A stretch of DNA of 64,000 nucleotides from Aggregatibacter actinomycetemcomitans (GTDB lineage: Bacteria; Pseudomonadota; Gammaproteobacteria; Enterobacterales; Pasteurellaceae), in assembly GCF_003130205.1 (NCBI RefSeq), contig NZ_NRDF01000009.1, positions 1 through 64,000 on the forward strand, read 5' to 3'. Numbering within the stretch: the stretch's first letter is position 1; each line of letters begins with the position of its first letter. This document shows positions 18,581-28,777 of this stretch, one piece after another. The notes beneath the pieces are model-generated. The model ran no database searches. It worked only from the letters and a program-made list of their open reading frames with translations, and was not told the DNA's origin. Position numbers and translations under genes: made by a program.

Positions 18581-20395
18581 ATGTTTACACTTAAAAAAAA
18601 ACTTACTCATATTCTTAGTACTACGTTTGTATTTTGTTCAACCTCCGGTTTGGCGGCAAATCCGCCGGAAGATAACCACAAAGCTGTTGAATTGAGTATT
18701 CTGCATATTAATGATCATCATTCCTATTTGGAGCCCCACGAAGCCCGCATTTTATTAAATGGTAAAGAAACGAAAGTAAATATTGGCGGTTTTTCCGCAG
18801 TTAACAGCAAGCTTAATGAATTACGCAAAAAATATAAAAACCCGCTAGTATTACACGCAGGCGATGCTATTACAGGAACACTTTATTTTACTCTTTTTGG
18901 CGGTTCGGCCGATGCAGCGGTGATGAATGCAGGTAATTTTCATTATTTTACACTGGGTAATCATGAGTTTGATGCAGGAAATGAAGGTTTATTAAAATTA
19001 CTTGAACCACTAAAAATCCCTGTTTTATCTGCTAATGTCATTCCTGATAAAGGTTCTATTTTGTACAATAAATGGAAACCTTATGATATTTTCTCGGTGA
19101 ATGGAGAAAAAATCGGCATTATTGGGTTAGATACGGTAAATAAAACCGTTAATTCATCTTCCCCCGGGAAAGATGTTAAATTTTATGATGAAATTGCAAC
19201 AGCCCAAATTATGGCGAATGCTTTAAAAGCACAGGGTGTTAACAAAATTATCTTACTTTCCCATGCAGGCAGTGGAAAGAACATAGAAATTGCGCAAAAA
19301 GTGAATGATATTGATATTATTGTTACCGGAGATTCCCACTATTTATATGGTAATGACGAATTACGTGGATTGAAATTACCGGTGGTATATGAATATCCCT
19401 TAGAATTTAAAAGCCCGAATGGTGAGCCTGTCTTTGTGATGGAAGCTTGGGCTTATTCCGCCGTAGTGGGCGATTTAGGCGTGAAATTCAGCAAAGATGG
19501 GATCGCTTCCATAATCCGAAAAACTCCACATGTATTAATGAGCACAAATAAATTAAAAGTTAAAAACAGTGACGGTAATTGGCAGGAACTTAGTGGAGAA
19601 GAACGTCAAAAAGCAATTCAAAGTTTACAAAAGATGAAAAGCGTTTCATTGGATTATCATGATAAAAAAACGGATAAACTGATTAGCAAATATCGATATG
19701 AAAAGGATCAACTGGCAAAAGAAGTCATCGGTTCAATTGTTGGACAAGCAATGCCGGGCGGTTCGGATAATCGCATTCCGAATAAAGCGGGTTCTAACCC
19801 TGAAGGTTCGGTTGCGACCCGTTTTGTGGCAGAAACAATGTACAACGAATTAAAAAATGTAGATCTGGTTATTCAAAATGCCGGAGGTGTGCGTTCAGAT
19901 ATTTTACCTGGTGACGTCACCTTCAATGATGCCTATACCTTTTTACCATTTGGTAATACTTTATTTACTTATAAAATGGAAGGTTCATTGATTAAACAGG
20001 CTTTGGAAGATGCTCTGCAATTTGCGTTAGTTGATGGTTCTACCGGTGGTTTCCCTTACGGGGCGGGTGTTCGTTATGAAGCCAATGAAACGCCAAATGC
20101 CGATGGTAAACGCTTAGTAAGCGTCGAGGTCTTCAATAAACAAACGCAACAATGGGAAAATATTGACGATAATAAACGTTATCTAGTGGGAACCAATTCC
20201 TATATTGCCAGCGGTAAAGACGGATATAAAACCTTTGGTCATCTTTTCAATGATCCGAAATACGAAGGTACAGACACCTATCTTCCGGATGCAGAAAGCT
20301 TCATTAAATTCATGAAGAAAAACCCACGTTTTGAAGCCTTCAAAACATCAAATGTAAAATTAAATGTCGTTAGTGAAGCCTTACCTAAAAAATAA
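18581..20395 (+). CDS. nadN: Periplasmic NAD nucleotidase (5'-nucleotidase family)
   Basis: The 604-residue exported enzyme closely resembles H. influenzae NadN from memory. It splits NAD to NMN and AMP and dephosphorylates NMN to nicotinamide riboside. Metal-site motifs of the UshA family are present: HINDHHSYLEP, HAGDAITGTLYF and TLGNHEFDAG, with the C-terminal nucleotide-binding domain starting at about residue 360 (NAGGVRSDILPGDVTF, FPYGAGVRYEAN). The signal peptide ends near GLAA-NP. Its product is the substrate of PnuC, encoded at 31.9 kb. Confidence 0.95.
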   Translation: MFTLKKKLTHILSTTFVFCSTSGLAANPPEDNHKAVELSILHINDHHSYLEPHEARILLNGKETKVNIGGFSAVNSKLNELRKKYKNPLVLHAGDAITGTLYFTLFGGSADAAVMNAGNFHYFTLGNHEFDAGNEGLLKLLEPLKIPVLSANVIPDKGSILYNKWKPYDIFSVNGEKIGIIGLDTVNKTVNSSSPGKDVKFYDEIATAQIMANALKAQGVNKIILLSHAGSGKNIEIAQKVNDIDIIVTGDSHYLYGNDELRGLKLPVVYEYPLEFKSPNGEPVFVMEAWAYSAVVGDLGVKFSKDGIASIIRKTPHVLMSTNKLKVKNSDGNWQELSGEERQKAIQSLQKMKSVSLDYHDKKTDKLISKYRYEKDQLAKEVIGSIVGQAMPGGSDNRIPNKAGSNPEGSVATRFVAETMYNELKNVDLVIQNAGGVRSDILPGDVTFNDAYTFLPFGNTLFTYKMEGSLIKQALEDALQFALVDGSTGGFPYGAGVRYEANETPNADGKRLVSVEVFNKQTQQWENIDDNKRYLVGTNSYIASGKDGYKTFGHLFNDPKYEGTDTYLPDAESFIKFMKKNPRFEAFKTSNVKLNVVSEALPKK

Positions 20396-20446
20396 CAAAA
20401 AAGTTGACCGCACTTTGATCCGCCCCCCAAAAGTTGGACAGGTTAG

Positions 20447-20510
20447 CTAACTTAAGTATTGAGCTCGGTATTGTACCGGGCTCAATCCGTTTAAATCGAG
20501 TTTAGTTCGT
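20447..20510 (-). pseudogene. C-terminal remnant of IS3-family OrfB transposase
   Basis: The minus strand reads LDLNGLSPVQYRAQYLS and a stop, the typical end of IS150-type OrfB proteins (GLSPVQYR). It joins directly onto the end of orfA, which marks the deletion junction. Confidence 0.75.
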
Positions 20511-20834
20511 TTTTGGTTGCCCCAATTCCACTAACTTTTTTAGATAATCAATCTCCGCTTTTTCAAGGGCGGGTTCTTGTTTCAATTTTTTCAAGGCTAG
20601 TGGTGAAAAGTCGGTTGTTTCAGCTGCTTCAATCTGCGTTTTTTTCATTTTGGGTTTAGTATAGAGCGATTTTACGCTATCAAGTCCTCTTTCACGAAAG
20701 GCTTTTAACCAATAAATGACTTGAGAATGAGGAATCTTATAAAGTTTAGCCACCTCATAAATACCAAAATCCTGTTCGGTGACCGGTTTGATAATTTTTA
20801 AACGAAATTGATAAGAGTAGGACATAACCAGCAC
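20502..20834 (-). CDS. IS3-family transposase OrfA (helix-turn-helix protein)
   Basis: The 110-residue protein has an N-terminal HTH (LKIIKPVTEQDFGIYEVAKLY, then IPHSQVIYWLKAF) and ends LEKAEIDYLKKLVELGQPKTN, the leucine-zipper-like tail typical of OrfA in Pasteurellaceae IS150-type elements. In an intact element OrfA and OrfB are fused by frameshifting to make the transposase. Here OrfB is almost entirely deleted, so the protein can bind ends at most. The likely start is MSYSYQFRL at about 20825, three codons inside the open frame. Confidence 0.85.
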   Translation of the reverse strand: MLVMSYSYQFRLKIIKPVTEQDFGIYEVAKLYKIPHSQVIYWLKAFRERGLDSVKSLYTKPKMKKTQIEAAETTDFSPLALKKLKQEPALEKAEIDYLKKLVELGQPKTN

Positions 20835-20881
20835 CTTATAATTAGGTGTTCAGGTTTTGGGGTGCAGATCACTTTTTTTTA

Positions 20882-21199
20882 TTAAACACTGCCCGTTTTT
20901 TCAACCACCAAAATCCGCGCTTCACCTTGCGGGTGGGCGACGTGCTCGGTGCTGATGCCGGCGTAGAAAATATCGCCGCTTTCCAGCAATACGCTTTTGG
21001 CTTCGCCGTGTTCTTTGTAGTGCATTTCCATCACGCCGTCCATCACGGCAGATACTTCCTCGCCGTCATTGATGTGCCATTTGTAAGGCTCGTCGGTCCA
21101 ATGTAAACGTACGCTGATATCGTTCATTTCGGTAATGTCTAAACCGCCCCGGGTGCGGGCGGCGGTGGAGTCTGCGCTGCGAATGATTTTATGTGTCAT
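20882..21199 (-). CDS. Small cupin-fold protein
   Basis: The 105-residue protein is a single cupin domain. EEVSAVMDGVMEMHY and the later ESGDIFYAGISTEHVAHP correspond to the two cupin motifs; the first His pair is only partly conserved. Such proteins bind a metal and small molecule, and the function here is unknown. It lies 14 bp downstream of polA on the same strand and upstream of the deleted IS element, so it may be cotranscribed with polA. Confidence 0.8.
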   Translation of the reverse strand: MTHKIIRSADSTAARTRGGLDITEMNDISVRLHWTDEPYKWHINDGEEVSAVMDGVMEMHYKEHGEAKSVLLESGDIFYAGISTEHVAHPQGEARILVVEKTGSV

Positions 21200-21213
21200 A
21201 TTTTCCCTTTAAC

Positions 21214-24015
21214 TTAATGCGCTTCGTCCCAATTTTCACCCACGCCTACATCCACAATCAGCGGCACCACCAGCTCGGCGGCGGCTTCCATGTGTTGTTT
21301 GATGAGCCCGCTAAAAAACGCAATTTTTTCCGACCGCACTTCAAACACCAGTTCATCGTGCACCTGCATGATCATGTGAATGTCCGGGTCATCGCGGGTC
21401 AGTTCATCCAGTTTAATCATGGCGCGTTTGATGATGTCGGCAGCAGTGCCTTGCATCGGCGCGTTGATTGCCACCCGTTCCGCGCCTTTGCGACGCATGG
21501 CATTGGAGGAATTGATCTCCGGCAAATACAAACGGCGTCCGAACAAGGTTTCCACATAGCCCTGCGCTTTGGCTTTTTCGCGAATGTCATGTATGAAGGT
21601 TTGTACACTCGGATAGCGTTGGAAATATAAATCCATGTAGCGTTGCGCGTCGGCGCGGGAAATACCGAGCTGGCGGGAAAGACCGAAGGAAGACATGCCG
21701 TAAATCAAACCGAAGTTAATGGCTTTAGCGTTGCGGCGTTGTTCACTCGTGACCTGTTCCAGCGGCAAACCGAAAATTTCGGCGGCGGTGGAACGGTGAA
21801 TGTCTTTGCCTTGTGCGAAGGCGTTGATCAAGCCTTGATCGTTGGACAAATGCGCCATAATGCGCAGCTCAATTTGAGAATAGTCGGCGGCGATGATTTT
21901 GTAGCCGTCACGCGCAATAAAGGCTTGGCGAATGCGGCGTCCTTCTTCGTTACGAATCGGAATGTTCTGTAAATTCGGATCGCTGGAAGAAAGCCGCCCT
22001 GTCGCCGTCACCGCCTGATGATAGGAGGTATGCACGCGTCCCGTTTGCGGGTTGACCATTTGCGGCAATTTATCGGTGTACGTGGATTTCAGTTTACTCA
22101 AGCCGCGATGTTCCACCAGCACTTTCGGCAATTCGTGGCTGTACGCCAGTTCTTCCAGCACTTCTTCATTGGTAGACGGCGCGCCTTTCGGGGTTTTTTG
22201 CAGCACAGGCAAGCCAAGCTTGTCGAACAAAATTTCCTGTAACTGCTTGGTGGACGCCAAATTGAACGGCTGTCCCGCCAAAGCGTGCGCCTGCATTTCA
22301 AGTGCGGTCAACCTTTCGGTAATTTCGTTGGATTGCAAAAACAGCGCGTCGGAATCAATCAGCACGCCGCAACGTTCCATGCGCGATAACACACCGAGTA
22401 ATGGCAGCTCGATGGATTGATAAAGCGCCACCAAACCGGGTTGCGGCTGTAATTTTTGCCATAACACCTGTTGTAATTTCATGGTCACGTCGGCATCTTC
22501 CGCCGCGTATTCGCCCGCCTGTTCCAACGGAATTTGATTGAAGGTCAGCTGGTTTTTGCCTTTGCCGGCAATGTCTTCAAAGCCGATGGTTTGGTGTCCG
22601 AGATAGCGCTTCGCCAGGTCGTCCATATTGTGTCGACCGGTGCTGTCCAGGATGTAGGAAAGCAGCATGGTGTCAAATTCGATGCCCTGCAAATCAATGC
22701 CGTTGCGGGCGAAAATGGTCATGTCGAACTTGAGATTTTGCCCGATTTTGCCAATGTTCGGATTCTCCAGAATCGGTTTGATGGCAGAAAGTGCGGTGCT
22801 TTTTTCCAACGTTTTCGGTGCGCCGAGGTAATCCAAATGGAGCGGTAAATATGCCGCTTCGCCATTTTCCAAGGCAAAGGAAACGCCCACCAAATTGGCG
22901 GACATATAATCCAGCCCGTCGGTTTCCGTATCCACGGCGATGAGCTTGGCGGTGTTCAGTTTTTCCAGCCAACGCGCCAAATCGGCGTCGGTGAGAATGT
23001 TTTCGTAACGACTGCGATCAATGTGAAATTTAACGGCATTTTCGACCGCACTTTCATCAATTTTTGCCGCAGGCGTGGCTTGGTAGTGATTAATTTTGAC
23101 GGGTTGCTCGGCGCGTTGCGTAACGGAATTGGTGCCGTTCATCACTTCCCCCAGCCAGCGTTTAAATTCATAACGCCCGAAATACGTGATTAAGGCGTCG
23201 TTATCGCTGTCACCGATGGTGAGTTCATGGGGGGAAAATGCCAGCGCCACATCGGTTTTAATGGTTGCCAGCGCGTAGGACAAATCCGCCATGGCTTTTT
23301 CGGCGAGTAATTTTTCGCCTAATTTTTTTGCGCCACGAATCGGCAGTTCGGCGACTTTCTCCAGATTGGCATAAATTTTCGCCATGCTGCCGATGCCCTG
23401 CAAAAGCCCAAGAGCGGTTTTTTCGCCCACGCCCGCCACGCCGGGAATGTTGTCGGAACTGTCGCCCATGAGCGCCAGATAATCAATAATCAATTCCGGC
23501 GGAATGCCGTATTTTTCAATCACGCCCGCACGATCCAGCAGACTGTTGTTCATGGTGTTAATCAACATAATGTTGTCGTCCACCAGCTGCGCCATGTCTT
23601 TGTCGCCGGTGCTGATGAGCACTTTTTGCCCGTTTTTCGACGCTTGACTTGCCAGCGTGCCGATCACATCGTCCGCCTCCACGCCTTCCACCACCAACAA
23701 CGGAATGCCCAGCGCGCGGATCATGTCGTGCAAGGGTTGAATTTGTTTGCGCAAATCATCGGGCATAGGCGGGCGGTGGGATTTGTATTGCTCGAACATT
23801 TCATCGCGGAAGGTTTTGCCTTTGGCGTCGAACACCACCGCAATATGGCTCGGCTGTACCTGCGAAATCAGGCTTTTCAGCATATTCAGCACGCCGTACA
23901 TGGCGCCCGTCGGCTCGCCGGCGGAATTGGTCAGCGGCGGGAACGCATGAAACGCGCGATATAAATAAGAAGAACCGTCCACCAGAACGAGGGGATTTGC
24001 AGCAATTTGGGCCAT
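21214..24015 (-). CDS. polA: DNA polymerase I
   Basis: The 933-residue enzyme has all three domains. The 5'-nuclease domain (about 1-290) begins [20 protein letters not shown] and contains [10 protein letters not shown]. The 3'-5' exonuclease (about 345-530) has [18 protein letters not shown] and [12 protein letters not shown], so the proofreading acidic residues are present. The polymerase domain has motif A ([14 protein letters not shown]), motif B ([16 protein letters not shown]) and motif C ([10 protein letters not shown]). It removes RNA primers and fills repair gaps. It is transcribed away from the outer-membrane gene at 24.2 kb. Confidence 0.98.
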   Translation of the reverse strand: MAQIAANPLVLVDGSSYLYRAFHAFPPLTNSAGEPTGAMYGVLNMLKSLISQVQPSHIAVVFDAKGKTFRDEMFEQYKSHRPPMPDDLRKQIQPLHDMIRALGIPLLVVEGVEADDVIGTLASQASKNGQKVLISTGDKDMAQLVDDNIMLINTMNNSLLDRAGVIEKYGIPPELIIDYLALMGDSSDNIPGVAGVGEKTALGLLQGIGSMAKIYANLEKVAELPIRGAKKLGEKLLAEKAMADLSYALATIKTDVALAFSPHELTIGDSDNDALITYFGRYEFKRWLGEVMNGTNSVTQRAEQPVKINHYQATPAAKIDESAVENAVKFHIDRSRYENILTDADLARWLEKLNTAKLIAVDTETDGLDYMSANLVGVSFALENGEAAYLPLHLDYLGAPKTLEKSTALSAIKPILENPNIGKIGQNLKFDMTIFARNGIDLQGIEFDTMLLSYILDSTGRHNMDDLAKRYLGHQTIGFEDIAGKGKNQLTFNQIPLEQAGEYAAEDADVTMKLQQVLWQKLQPQPGLVALYQSIELPLLGVLSRMERCGVLIDSDALFLQSNEITERLTALEMQAHALAGQPFNLASTKQLQEILFDKLGLPVLQKTPKGAPSTNEEVLEELAYSHELPKVLVEHRGLSKLKSTYTDKLPQMVNPQTGRVHTSYHQAVTATGRLSSSDPNLQNIPIRNEEGRRIRQAFIARDGYKIIAADYSQIELRIMAHLSNDQGLINAFAQGKDIHRSTAAEIFGLPLEQVTSEQRRNAKAINFGLIYGMSSFGLSRQLGISRADAQRYMDLYFQRYPSVQTFIHDIREKAKAQGYVETLFGRRLYLPEINSSNAMRRKGAERVAINAPMQGTAADIIKRAMIKLDELTRDDPDIHMIMQVHDELVFEVRSEKIAFFSGLIKQHMEAAAELVVPLIVDVGVGENWDEAH

Positions 24016-24165
24016 AATAATCTCATAATGTTGATGAATAATTGGCGCATTATAGCGAAAATCAGGGGGCGGCGCATGGAATAATACGGGCTTGATAACC
24101 GATTAAAATTACTGAAAAAACCACCGCACTTTCGCCCGTCGGATCCACAAAATCGGCAAAAGATC

Positions 24166-24194
24166 TTGATCCGACTAGCTAAAGTGCCTATACT
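24166..24194 (+). promoter_or_regulatory. Sigma-70 promoter of the outer-membrane protein gene
   Basis: TTGATC (24166-24171), a 17-bp spacer and TATACT (24189-24194) lie 35 bp before the ATG, with an AACGAGGA ribosome-binding site in between. Confidence 0.65.
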
Positions 24195-24229
24195 CAAGCC
24201 GATTTTAATTAAATCTAACGAGGACTTTT

Positions 24230-24793
24230 ATGAAAAAATTAACGCTTTTGGCGCTTAGCGCAGCTGTTCTTGTGTCAACCTCCGCGGTGGCATCCTCAGA
24301 TTTTACCGGCTTTGGAATTGGTGTTGGTGTAGGCACAACCAAGTACAAAGACGCAAAACGTATCTCTAACGTTGATTTAATTGCCGATTATGGCATCGAC
24401 TATGGTAACGATTTCGTCGGTATCATTGAAGGAAAATTGAAGTTAAACAAATCAACGTTACATGATAATAACGCTTCCGGCTACCGTGGCAAATTGAACG
24501 AAAAAGCACGTTTGGGCATCAGTTATTTACAAGGCTATCGCGTAACACCAAGCATCCTTCCTTATGCCAAGGTTGGGGTGCAAACGGCTAAATTTGAAAG
24601 CGAAGTCCGTACGCGCAACTACTCAGCTACGCATAGTGATACTAAAAACGGTATAGGTTTTGGTGCGGGTGTTAAGGTAAATCTGGTACCGGACTTTGAG
24701 CTAAGCTTGGAATATTTAAGGACTCATAACAAATTTGATGGTCAAAAGTTAAGAGGTAATGTATATAGCACCAATGCTACGTATCGTTTCTAA
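24230..24793 (+). CDS. Small outer-membrane beta-barrel protein (opacity/porin-like)
   Basis: The 187-residue protein has a signal peptide ending SAVA-SS and then alternating hydrophobic strands with Gly-rich turns, finishing with an aromatic C-terminal strand (VYSTNATYRF) ending in Phe, the BAM recognition signature. It resembles the eight-strand opacity-protein or OmpA-barrel class. Ligand and function are unknown. It has its own promoter and terminator, and the region is AT-rich. Confidence 0.75.
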   Translation: MKKLTLLALSAAVLVSTSAVASSDFTGFGIGVGVGTTKYKDAKRISNVDLIADYGIDYGNDFVGIIEGKLKLNKSTLHDNNASGYRGKLNEKARLGISYLQGYRVTPSILPYAKVGVQTAKFESEVRTRNYSATHSDTKNGIGFGAGVKVNLVPDFELSLEYLRTHNKFDGQKLRGNVYSTNATYRF

Positions 24794-24811
24794 GCTGAAT
24801 TCATCAAGACC

Positions 24812-24846
24812 ATTGCGCTGCGGGCAACCTGCGGCGCAATATTTTT
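24812..24846 (+). terminator. Terminator after the barrel protein gene
   Basis: ATTGCGC (24812-24818) pairs with GCGCAAT (24834-24840), followed by five T residues. Confidence 0.75.
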
Positions 24847-24895
24847 ATGCGTCCCCTCCTGCTTTGTGCCGATTTGGTGTACAATCCGCCCGCTT

Positions 24896-25126
24896 ATGAA
24901 ACTTCAACCCGTAAAAACACTCTTTATTTCGACCGCACTTTTTGCTGCCGGAGGTTGCGGCACGGTGGTTAAACTTATCGATCCGACGGAGCCTTACGCT
25001 GCCTACGCCGGCACCAAGTACGATTTTGACATGGCGAAACGCTGGGGCTTACCGATTTTAGACCTGCCGCTGTCCTTTTTATTGGATACCGCGCTGTTGC
25101 CTTATGCCTGGTCGCAAAGCGAATAA
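24896..25126 (+). CDS. YceK/YidQ-type small lipoprotein (DUF1375-like)
   Basis: The protein from the ATG at 24896 is 76 residues: a signal peptide ([20 protein letters not shown]) followed by Cys, a plausible though imperfect lipobox. The body contains [34 protein letters not shown], which matches the YceK/YidQ family pattern (aGtkyd and DlPlSfvlDtlllP). The function of that family is unknown. The open frame runs 10 codons further upstream, but those precede the signal peptide. An uptake signal lies inside the coding region (about 24930). It ends 9 bp before rep. Confidence 0.8.
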   Translation: MKLQPVKTLFISTALFAAGGCGTVVKLIDPTEPYAAYAGTKYDFDMAKRWGLPILDLPLSFLLDTALLPYAWSQSE

Positions 25127-25135
25127 CCGACGAAT

Positions 25136-27151
25136 ATGAAACTCAATCCGCAACAACAACAAGCCGTGGAATATGTCTCCGGCCCCTGCCTGGTTTTGGC
25201 GGGCGCCGGTTCCGGCAAAACCCGCGTGATCATCAACAAAATCGCCCATTTAATTGATAAATGCGGTTATCTTCCAAAGCAAATCGCCGCCGTCACCTTC
25301 ACCAACAAAGCCGCCCGCGAAATGAAAGAACGTGTGGCGCAATCCATCGGCAAAGCACAATCCAAAGGGCTGATTGTATCCACCTTCCACACCTTAGGTT
25401 TCGACATTATTAAGCGCGAATACAAGCACTTAGGCTTTAAAGCCAATATGACGCTGTTTGACGAACACGACCAAATGGCGCTGTTAAAAGAGCTCACCGC
25501 CGATGTGTTGCAGGAAGACAAAGACCTATTACGCGAGCTGATTAACCGTATTTCCAACTGGAAGAACGATTTATGCAGCCCGCAACAGGCATTGGGGTTG
25601 GCGCGAGATAACAAAGAGCAGACTTTCGCCCATTGTTACGATCGCTACAACAAACAACTGCGCGCTTACAACGCCTTGGATTTTGACGATTTGATTATGT
25701 TGCCGACCCTGCTGTTCAAACAGAACGCCGAAGTGCGGTCGAAATGGCAGGAGAAAATTCGCTATCTGCTGGTGGACGAATACCAAGACACCAATACCAG
25801 CCAATATGAACTGATTAAACTGTTGGTAGGCGATCGCGCCCGTTTTACCGTGGTGGGCGATGACGATCAATCCATTTATTCCTGGCGGGGCGCGCGCCCG
25901 CAGAATATGGTGCGACTGCGCGATGATTTCCCCGCATTACGGGTGATTAAACTGGAACAAAACTACCGTTCCAGCCAACGGATTTTGCATTGCGCCAATA
26001 TTCTCATTGATAACAATGAGCACGTTTTCGATAAAAAACTGTTTTCCAATTTGGGAGAAGGGGAAAAATTACAAATTATCGAAGCGAAAAACGAAGAACA
26101 TGAGGCGGAGCGCGTGGTGGGAGAGCTGATTGCCCATCGGTTTATCGGCAAAACCCATTATCGCGATTATGCGATTTTGTATCGCGGCAACCATCAATCA
26201 CGCCTGTTGGAAAAAATCCTCATGCAAAACCGTATTCCGTACAAAATTTCCGGCGGCACCTCGTTTTTCTCCCGCGCGGAGATTAAAGACATGATGGCGT
26301 ATTTGCGTTTGGTGGTGAATCAGGACGACGACGCGGCGTTCTTACGTATCGTCAACACGCCAAAGCGGGAAATCGGCACGACAACGCTGGAAAAACTGGG
26401 TTCCTTAGCACAGGAAAAACACATCAGTTTGTTTGAAGCGATTTTTGATTTTGAGCTGATTCAACGGGTTACGCCGAAAGCGTATGACGCATTACAGAAA
26501 TTCGCCCGTTGGATTGTGGAACTAAACGACGAAATACAGCGTTTCGAACCCGAACGGGCGGTGCGTTCCATGCTTTCCTCGTTGCATTATGAAGAATATT
26601 TGTACGAATATGCCACCAGCCCGAAAGCGGCGGAAATGCAAAGTAAAAACGTGGCGACGCTGTTCGACTGGGTGGCGGGTATGTTGAAAGGGGACGAATT
26701 TAACGAGCCCATGAACCTTAATCAAATCGTTACCCGCTTAACCTTACGGGATATGCTGGAGCGCGGCGAAGAGGAAGACGATGGCGACCAGGTGCAACTG
26801 ATGACGCTACACGCCTCCAAAGGGCTGGAATTTCCTCATGTGTTTTTAATCGGCATGGAAGAAGGCATTTTGCCGCACCAAACCAGTATTGACGAAGACA
26901 ATGTGGAAGAAGAGCGCCGTTTGGCGTATGTGGGCATTACCCGTGCGCAACAGAATCTGTGGTTTTCCTTGTGTAAGGAACGACGTCAGTTCGGCGAGTT
27001 AATCCGCCCCGAACCAAGTCGCTTTTTGTTGGAACTGCCGGAAAACGATTTGCAATGGGAGCGGGATAAACCGCCGTTAAGTGCCGAGCAACAACAGGCA
27101 AAAACGCAAAGCCATATTGCCAATTTACGGGCGATTTTACGCGGAAAATAA
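25136..27151 (+). CDS. rep: ATP-dependent DNA helicase Rep
   Basis: The 671-residue SF1A helicase moves 3' to 5' on DNA and helps replication forks past bound proteins. It has the Q-motif ([12 protein letters not shown]), Walker A (GAGSGKT, residues 23-29), motif Ia ([14 protein letters not shown]), motif II (LVDEYQDTN), motif III ([14 protein letters not shown]), motif IV (EQNYRSS), motif V ([19 protein letters not shown]) and motif VI ([14 protein letters not shown]). Length and N-terminal sequence favour Rep over UvrD. Confidence 0.97.
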   Translation: MKLNPQQQQAVEYVSGPCLVLAGAGSGKTRVIINKIAHLIDKCGYLPKQIAAVTFTNKAAREMKERVAQSIGKAQSKGLIVSTFHTLGFDIIKREYKHLGFKANMTLFDEHDQMALLKELTADVLQEDKDLLRELINRISNWKNDLCSPQQALGLARDNKEQTFAHCYDRYNKQLRAYNALDFDDLIMLPTLLFKQNAEVRSKWQEKIRYLLVDEYQDTNTSQYELIKLLVGDRARFTVVGDDDQSIYSWRGARPQNMVRLRDDFPALRVIKLEQNYRSSQRILHCANILIDNNEHVFDKKLFSNLGEGEKLQIIEAKNEEHEAERVVGELIAHRFIGKTHYRDYAILYRGNHQSRLLEKILMQNRIPYKISGGTSFFSRAEIKDMMAYLRLVVNQDDDAAFLRIVNTPKREIGTTTLEKLGSLAQEKHISLFEAIFDFELIQRVTPKAYDALQKFARWIVELNDEIQRFEPERAVRSMLSSLHYEEYLYEYATSPKAAEMQSKNVATLFDWVAGMLKGDEFNEPMNLNQIVTRLTLRDMLERGEEEDDGDQVQLMTLHASKGLEFPHVFLIGMEEGILPHQTSIDEDNVEEERRLAYVGITRAQQNLWFSLCKERRQFGELIRPEPSRFLLELPENDLQWERDKPPLSAEQQQAKTQSHIANLRAILRGK

Positions 27152-27228
27152 AGGATAAAAACCCCGCTAGGATTTGTTGAGAAATCGCTCAACCAAGTTG
27201 ATTTCAGGCACTTTTCGGAAAAAATAAT

Positions 27229-27256
27229 TTGACTTATTGTCATAAACCCGTATCAT
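27229..27256 (+). promoter_or_regulatory. tRNA promoter with GC-rich discriminator
   Basis: TTGACT (27229-27234), a 16-bp spacer and TATCAT (27251-27256) are followed by ACCGCCC. A GC-rich discriminator is the mark of stringent-controlled stable-RNA promoters. Confidence 0.7.
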
Positions 27257-27276
27257 ACCGCCCACAAATTGGTTGT

Positions 27277-27370
27277 GGTGAGATGGCCGAGCAGGCTGAA
27301 GGCGCTCCCCTGCTAAGGGAGTATGGGGTCAAAAACTCCATCGAGGGTTCGAATCCCTCTCTCACCGCCA
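27277..27370 (+). tRNA. tRNA-Ser (anticodon GCU)
   Basis: A 94-base cloverleaf with 7-bp acceptor stem GGTGAGA/TCTCACC, anticodon loop CTGCTAA (anticodon GCT), a long variable arm as in class II serine tRNAs, T-loop GTTCGAATC and encoded CCA. Confidence 0.97.
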
Positions 27371-27387
27371 TTTGTTTAATTTGTCTC

Positions 27388-27464
27388 GCACCCGTAGCTC
27401 AGCTGGATAGAGTACTCGGCTACGAACCGAGCGGTCAGAGGTTCGAATCCTCTCGGGTGCGCCA
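27388..27464 (+). tRNA. tRNA-Arg (anticodon ACG), first copy
   Basis: A 77-base cloverleaf with acceptor GCACCCG/CGGGTGC, anticodon loop GCTACGAAC region (anticodon ACG, expected to be edited to ICG), T-arm AGAGG/CCTCT and encoded CCA. It lies 17 bp after tRNA-Ser. Confidence 0.97.
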
Positions 27465-27518
27465 TTTTAAGTCGACTCTATGGTTTAAAATGGTTTGAGC
27501 GAGTTAAACATTCACTAC

Positions 27519-27595
27519 GCACCCGTAGCTCAGCTGGATAGAGTACTCGGCTACGAACCGAGCGGTCAAAGGTTCGAATCCTTTCGGGTGCGCCA
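27519..27595 (+). tRNA. tRNA-Arg (anticodon ACG), second copy
   Basis: It is nearly identical to the first copy. The only differences are a paired change in the T-stem (AAAGG/CCTTT instead of AGAGG/CCTCT), which keeps the base pair. CCA is encoded. Confidence 0.97.
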
Positions 27596-27666
27596 TTTCA
27601 CATTCCAACAATTTCTCATTTATCTTACTCAAACGCCAAGAAGTGCGGTGGTTTTTCCATGCGTTT

Positions 27667-28047
27667 TTAACTTACCCGCGCCAGCACATGCGGCTGATCC
27701 AATACCAAACCATATACGTTCGCCAGGAAATACGTCTGCTCTTCTTCCGGAATATCCAACGAAATCAGTTCCAACACATTTTGGTGAATCTGCAAAACTT
27801 GCGGAAAAACCACCGCACTTTTCATTTCCAACAGCAATTCCGCATACAACGGCGAAACGCAATGTCCGCGTTTAATGCGCCCCAACGCGCTGGCAATATG
27901 CACCAACATCATTTTCACCTGTTCCGTTTCCACGTCCACCTGCCATTGGCGTTGCAAATGCCGGCGCACATTGAGTACGGTCTCGACGATATGATCGTCA
28001 ATGAGCTCCCGCGTTTGAAAAAACCACAGCTGTTGTTGAATATCCAT
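27667..28047 (-). CDS. Stand-alone PRD-like protein of unknown role
   Basis: The 126-residue protein is mostly helical, with [23 protein letters not shown] and a preceding [15 protein letters not shown], a pattern like the PTS regulation domain (PRD) found in antiterminators and PTS-controlled activators. There is no DNA- or RNA-binding domain, so if the match is right it is a free-standing PRD. No PTS genes lie nearby. An uptake signal occurs inside the gene (about 27812). The assignment is tentative. Confidence 0.55.
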   Translation of the reverse strand: MDIQQQLWFFQTRELIDDHIVETVLNVRRHLQRQWQVDVETEQVKMMLVHIASALGRIKRGHCVSPLYAELLLEMKSAVVFPQVLQIHQNVLELISLDIPEEEQTYFLANVYGLVLDQPHVLARVS

Positions 28048-28174
28048 TTACCTGCTCTCACCTAAAACGGGCTAAGTATAACCGCATCCGCCGAAATTAA
28101 ACGATGCACGGATCACAAATTTATTGCACAATAGCCACCTTACTTGTTGTAACTAAGACAATCCGGAAGGCAAT

Positions 28175-28777
28175 ATGTTAGATAATGATGTAATAAACCA
28201 ATATGACGGTTTAATTTTTGACATGGATGGCACGGTTATCGACACCATGCCAAGTCACGCCAAGGCGTGGGAAATGGTGGGTCAACATTTTGGCTATCCG
28301 TTTGACGGCAATTTATTATATGAACTAGGCGGTGCGCCGGTAAAAACCATTGCGCTGGAGATGATGAAGCGCCATGCCATGCCGTTAGAAAGATTGGATG
28401 ACGTCATTCATTTGAAACGCGAATACGGTAAACAACTGATTATGCAACACGCCACGCTATTGCCCGCCGCCAATGTCGTGCGTTCTTTTTATAGCAAAAA
28501 ACCTTTGGCGTTAGGCACGGGTTCCCACCGCGCCATGACGGAAATCCTGTTGGATAAATTTGATTTTGAAAAATACTTTTCCGCCATCGTCACCGCCGAG
28601 GATATTCAACATCATAAACCTGCGCCGGATACGTTTTTACGTTGCGCCGAATTGATTAAGGTGAAACCGCAGCGTTGTTTGGTGTTTGAAGACGGTGATT
28701 TGGGCATTCAAGCGGGATTAAGTGCCGGGATGGATGTATTTGATGTGCGCGTAAATAAATTATTGAGAGAAAACTGA
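28175..28777 (+). CDS. yqaB: HAD-family sugar-phosphate phosphatase YqaB
   Basis: The 200-residue HAD hydrolase has motif I DMDGTVIDTMP (nucleophile and acid/base Asp), motif II GTGSHR, and motif III/IV KPAPDTFLRCAE and FEDGDLGIQAG. It matches YqaB, which acts on fructose-1-phosphate and related sugars. Its stop overlaps the start of the acetyltransferase gene by one base, and yqaA follows, giving a compact three-gene operon. Confidence 0.88.
   Translation: MLDNDVINQYDGLIFDMDGTVIDTMPSHAKAWEMVGQHFGYPFDGNLLYELGGAPVKTIALEMMKRHAMPLERLDDVIHLKREYGKQLIMQHATLLPAANVVRSFYSKKPLALGTGSHRAMTEILLDKFDFEKYFSAIVTAEDIQHHKPAPDTFLRCAELIKVKPQRCLVFEDGDLGIQAGLSAGMDVFDVRVNKLLREN

Larger units (their letters stand above)
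20416..20871. mobile_element. Internally deleted IS3-family element (456 bp)
   Basis: The ends are imperfect inverted repeats: TGATCCGCCCCCCAAAAG at the left and TGATCTGCACCCCAAAAC at the right, starting TG and ending CA as IS3-family elements do. Three bases (CTT) are repeated directly on both flanks (20413-20415 and 20872-20874), the size expected of a target duplication. Inside are a complete orfA and only the last codons of orfB, so most of orfB has been lost. The insertion split the T-tail of an uptake signal. Confidence 0.8.

Noticed and set aside
21193-23964. Long plus-strand frames opposite polA
   Set aside because: His/Arg/Phe-rich translations are the usual shadow of a GC-rich minus-strand gene; no start signals.
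27229-27875. Open frames running through the tRNA genes
   Set aside because: They translate tRNA sequence (repeated [19 protein letters not shown]), an artefact of the duplicated tRNA-Arg.
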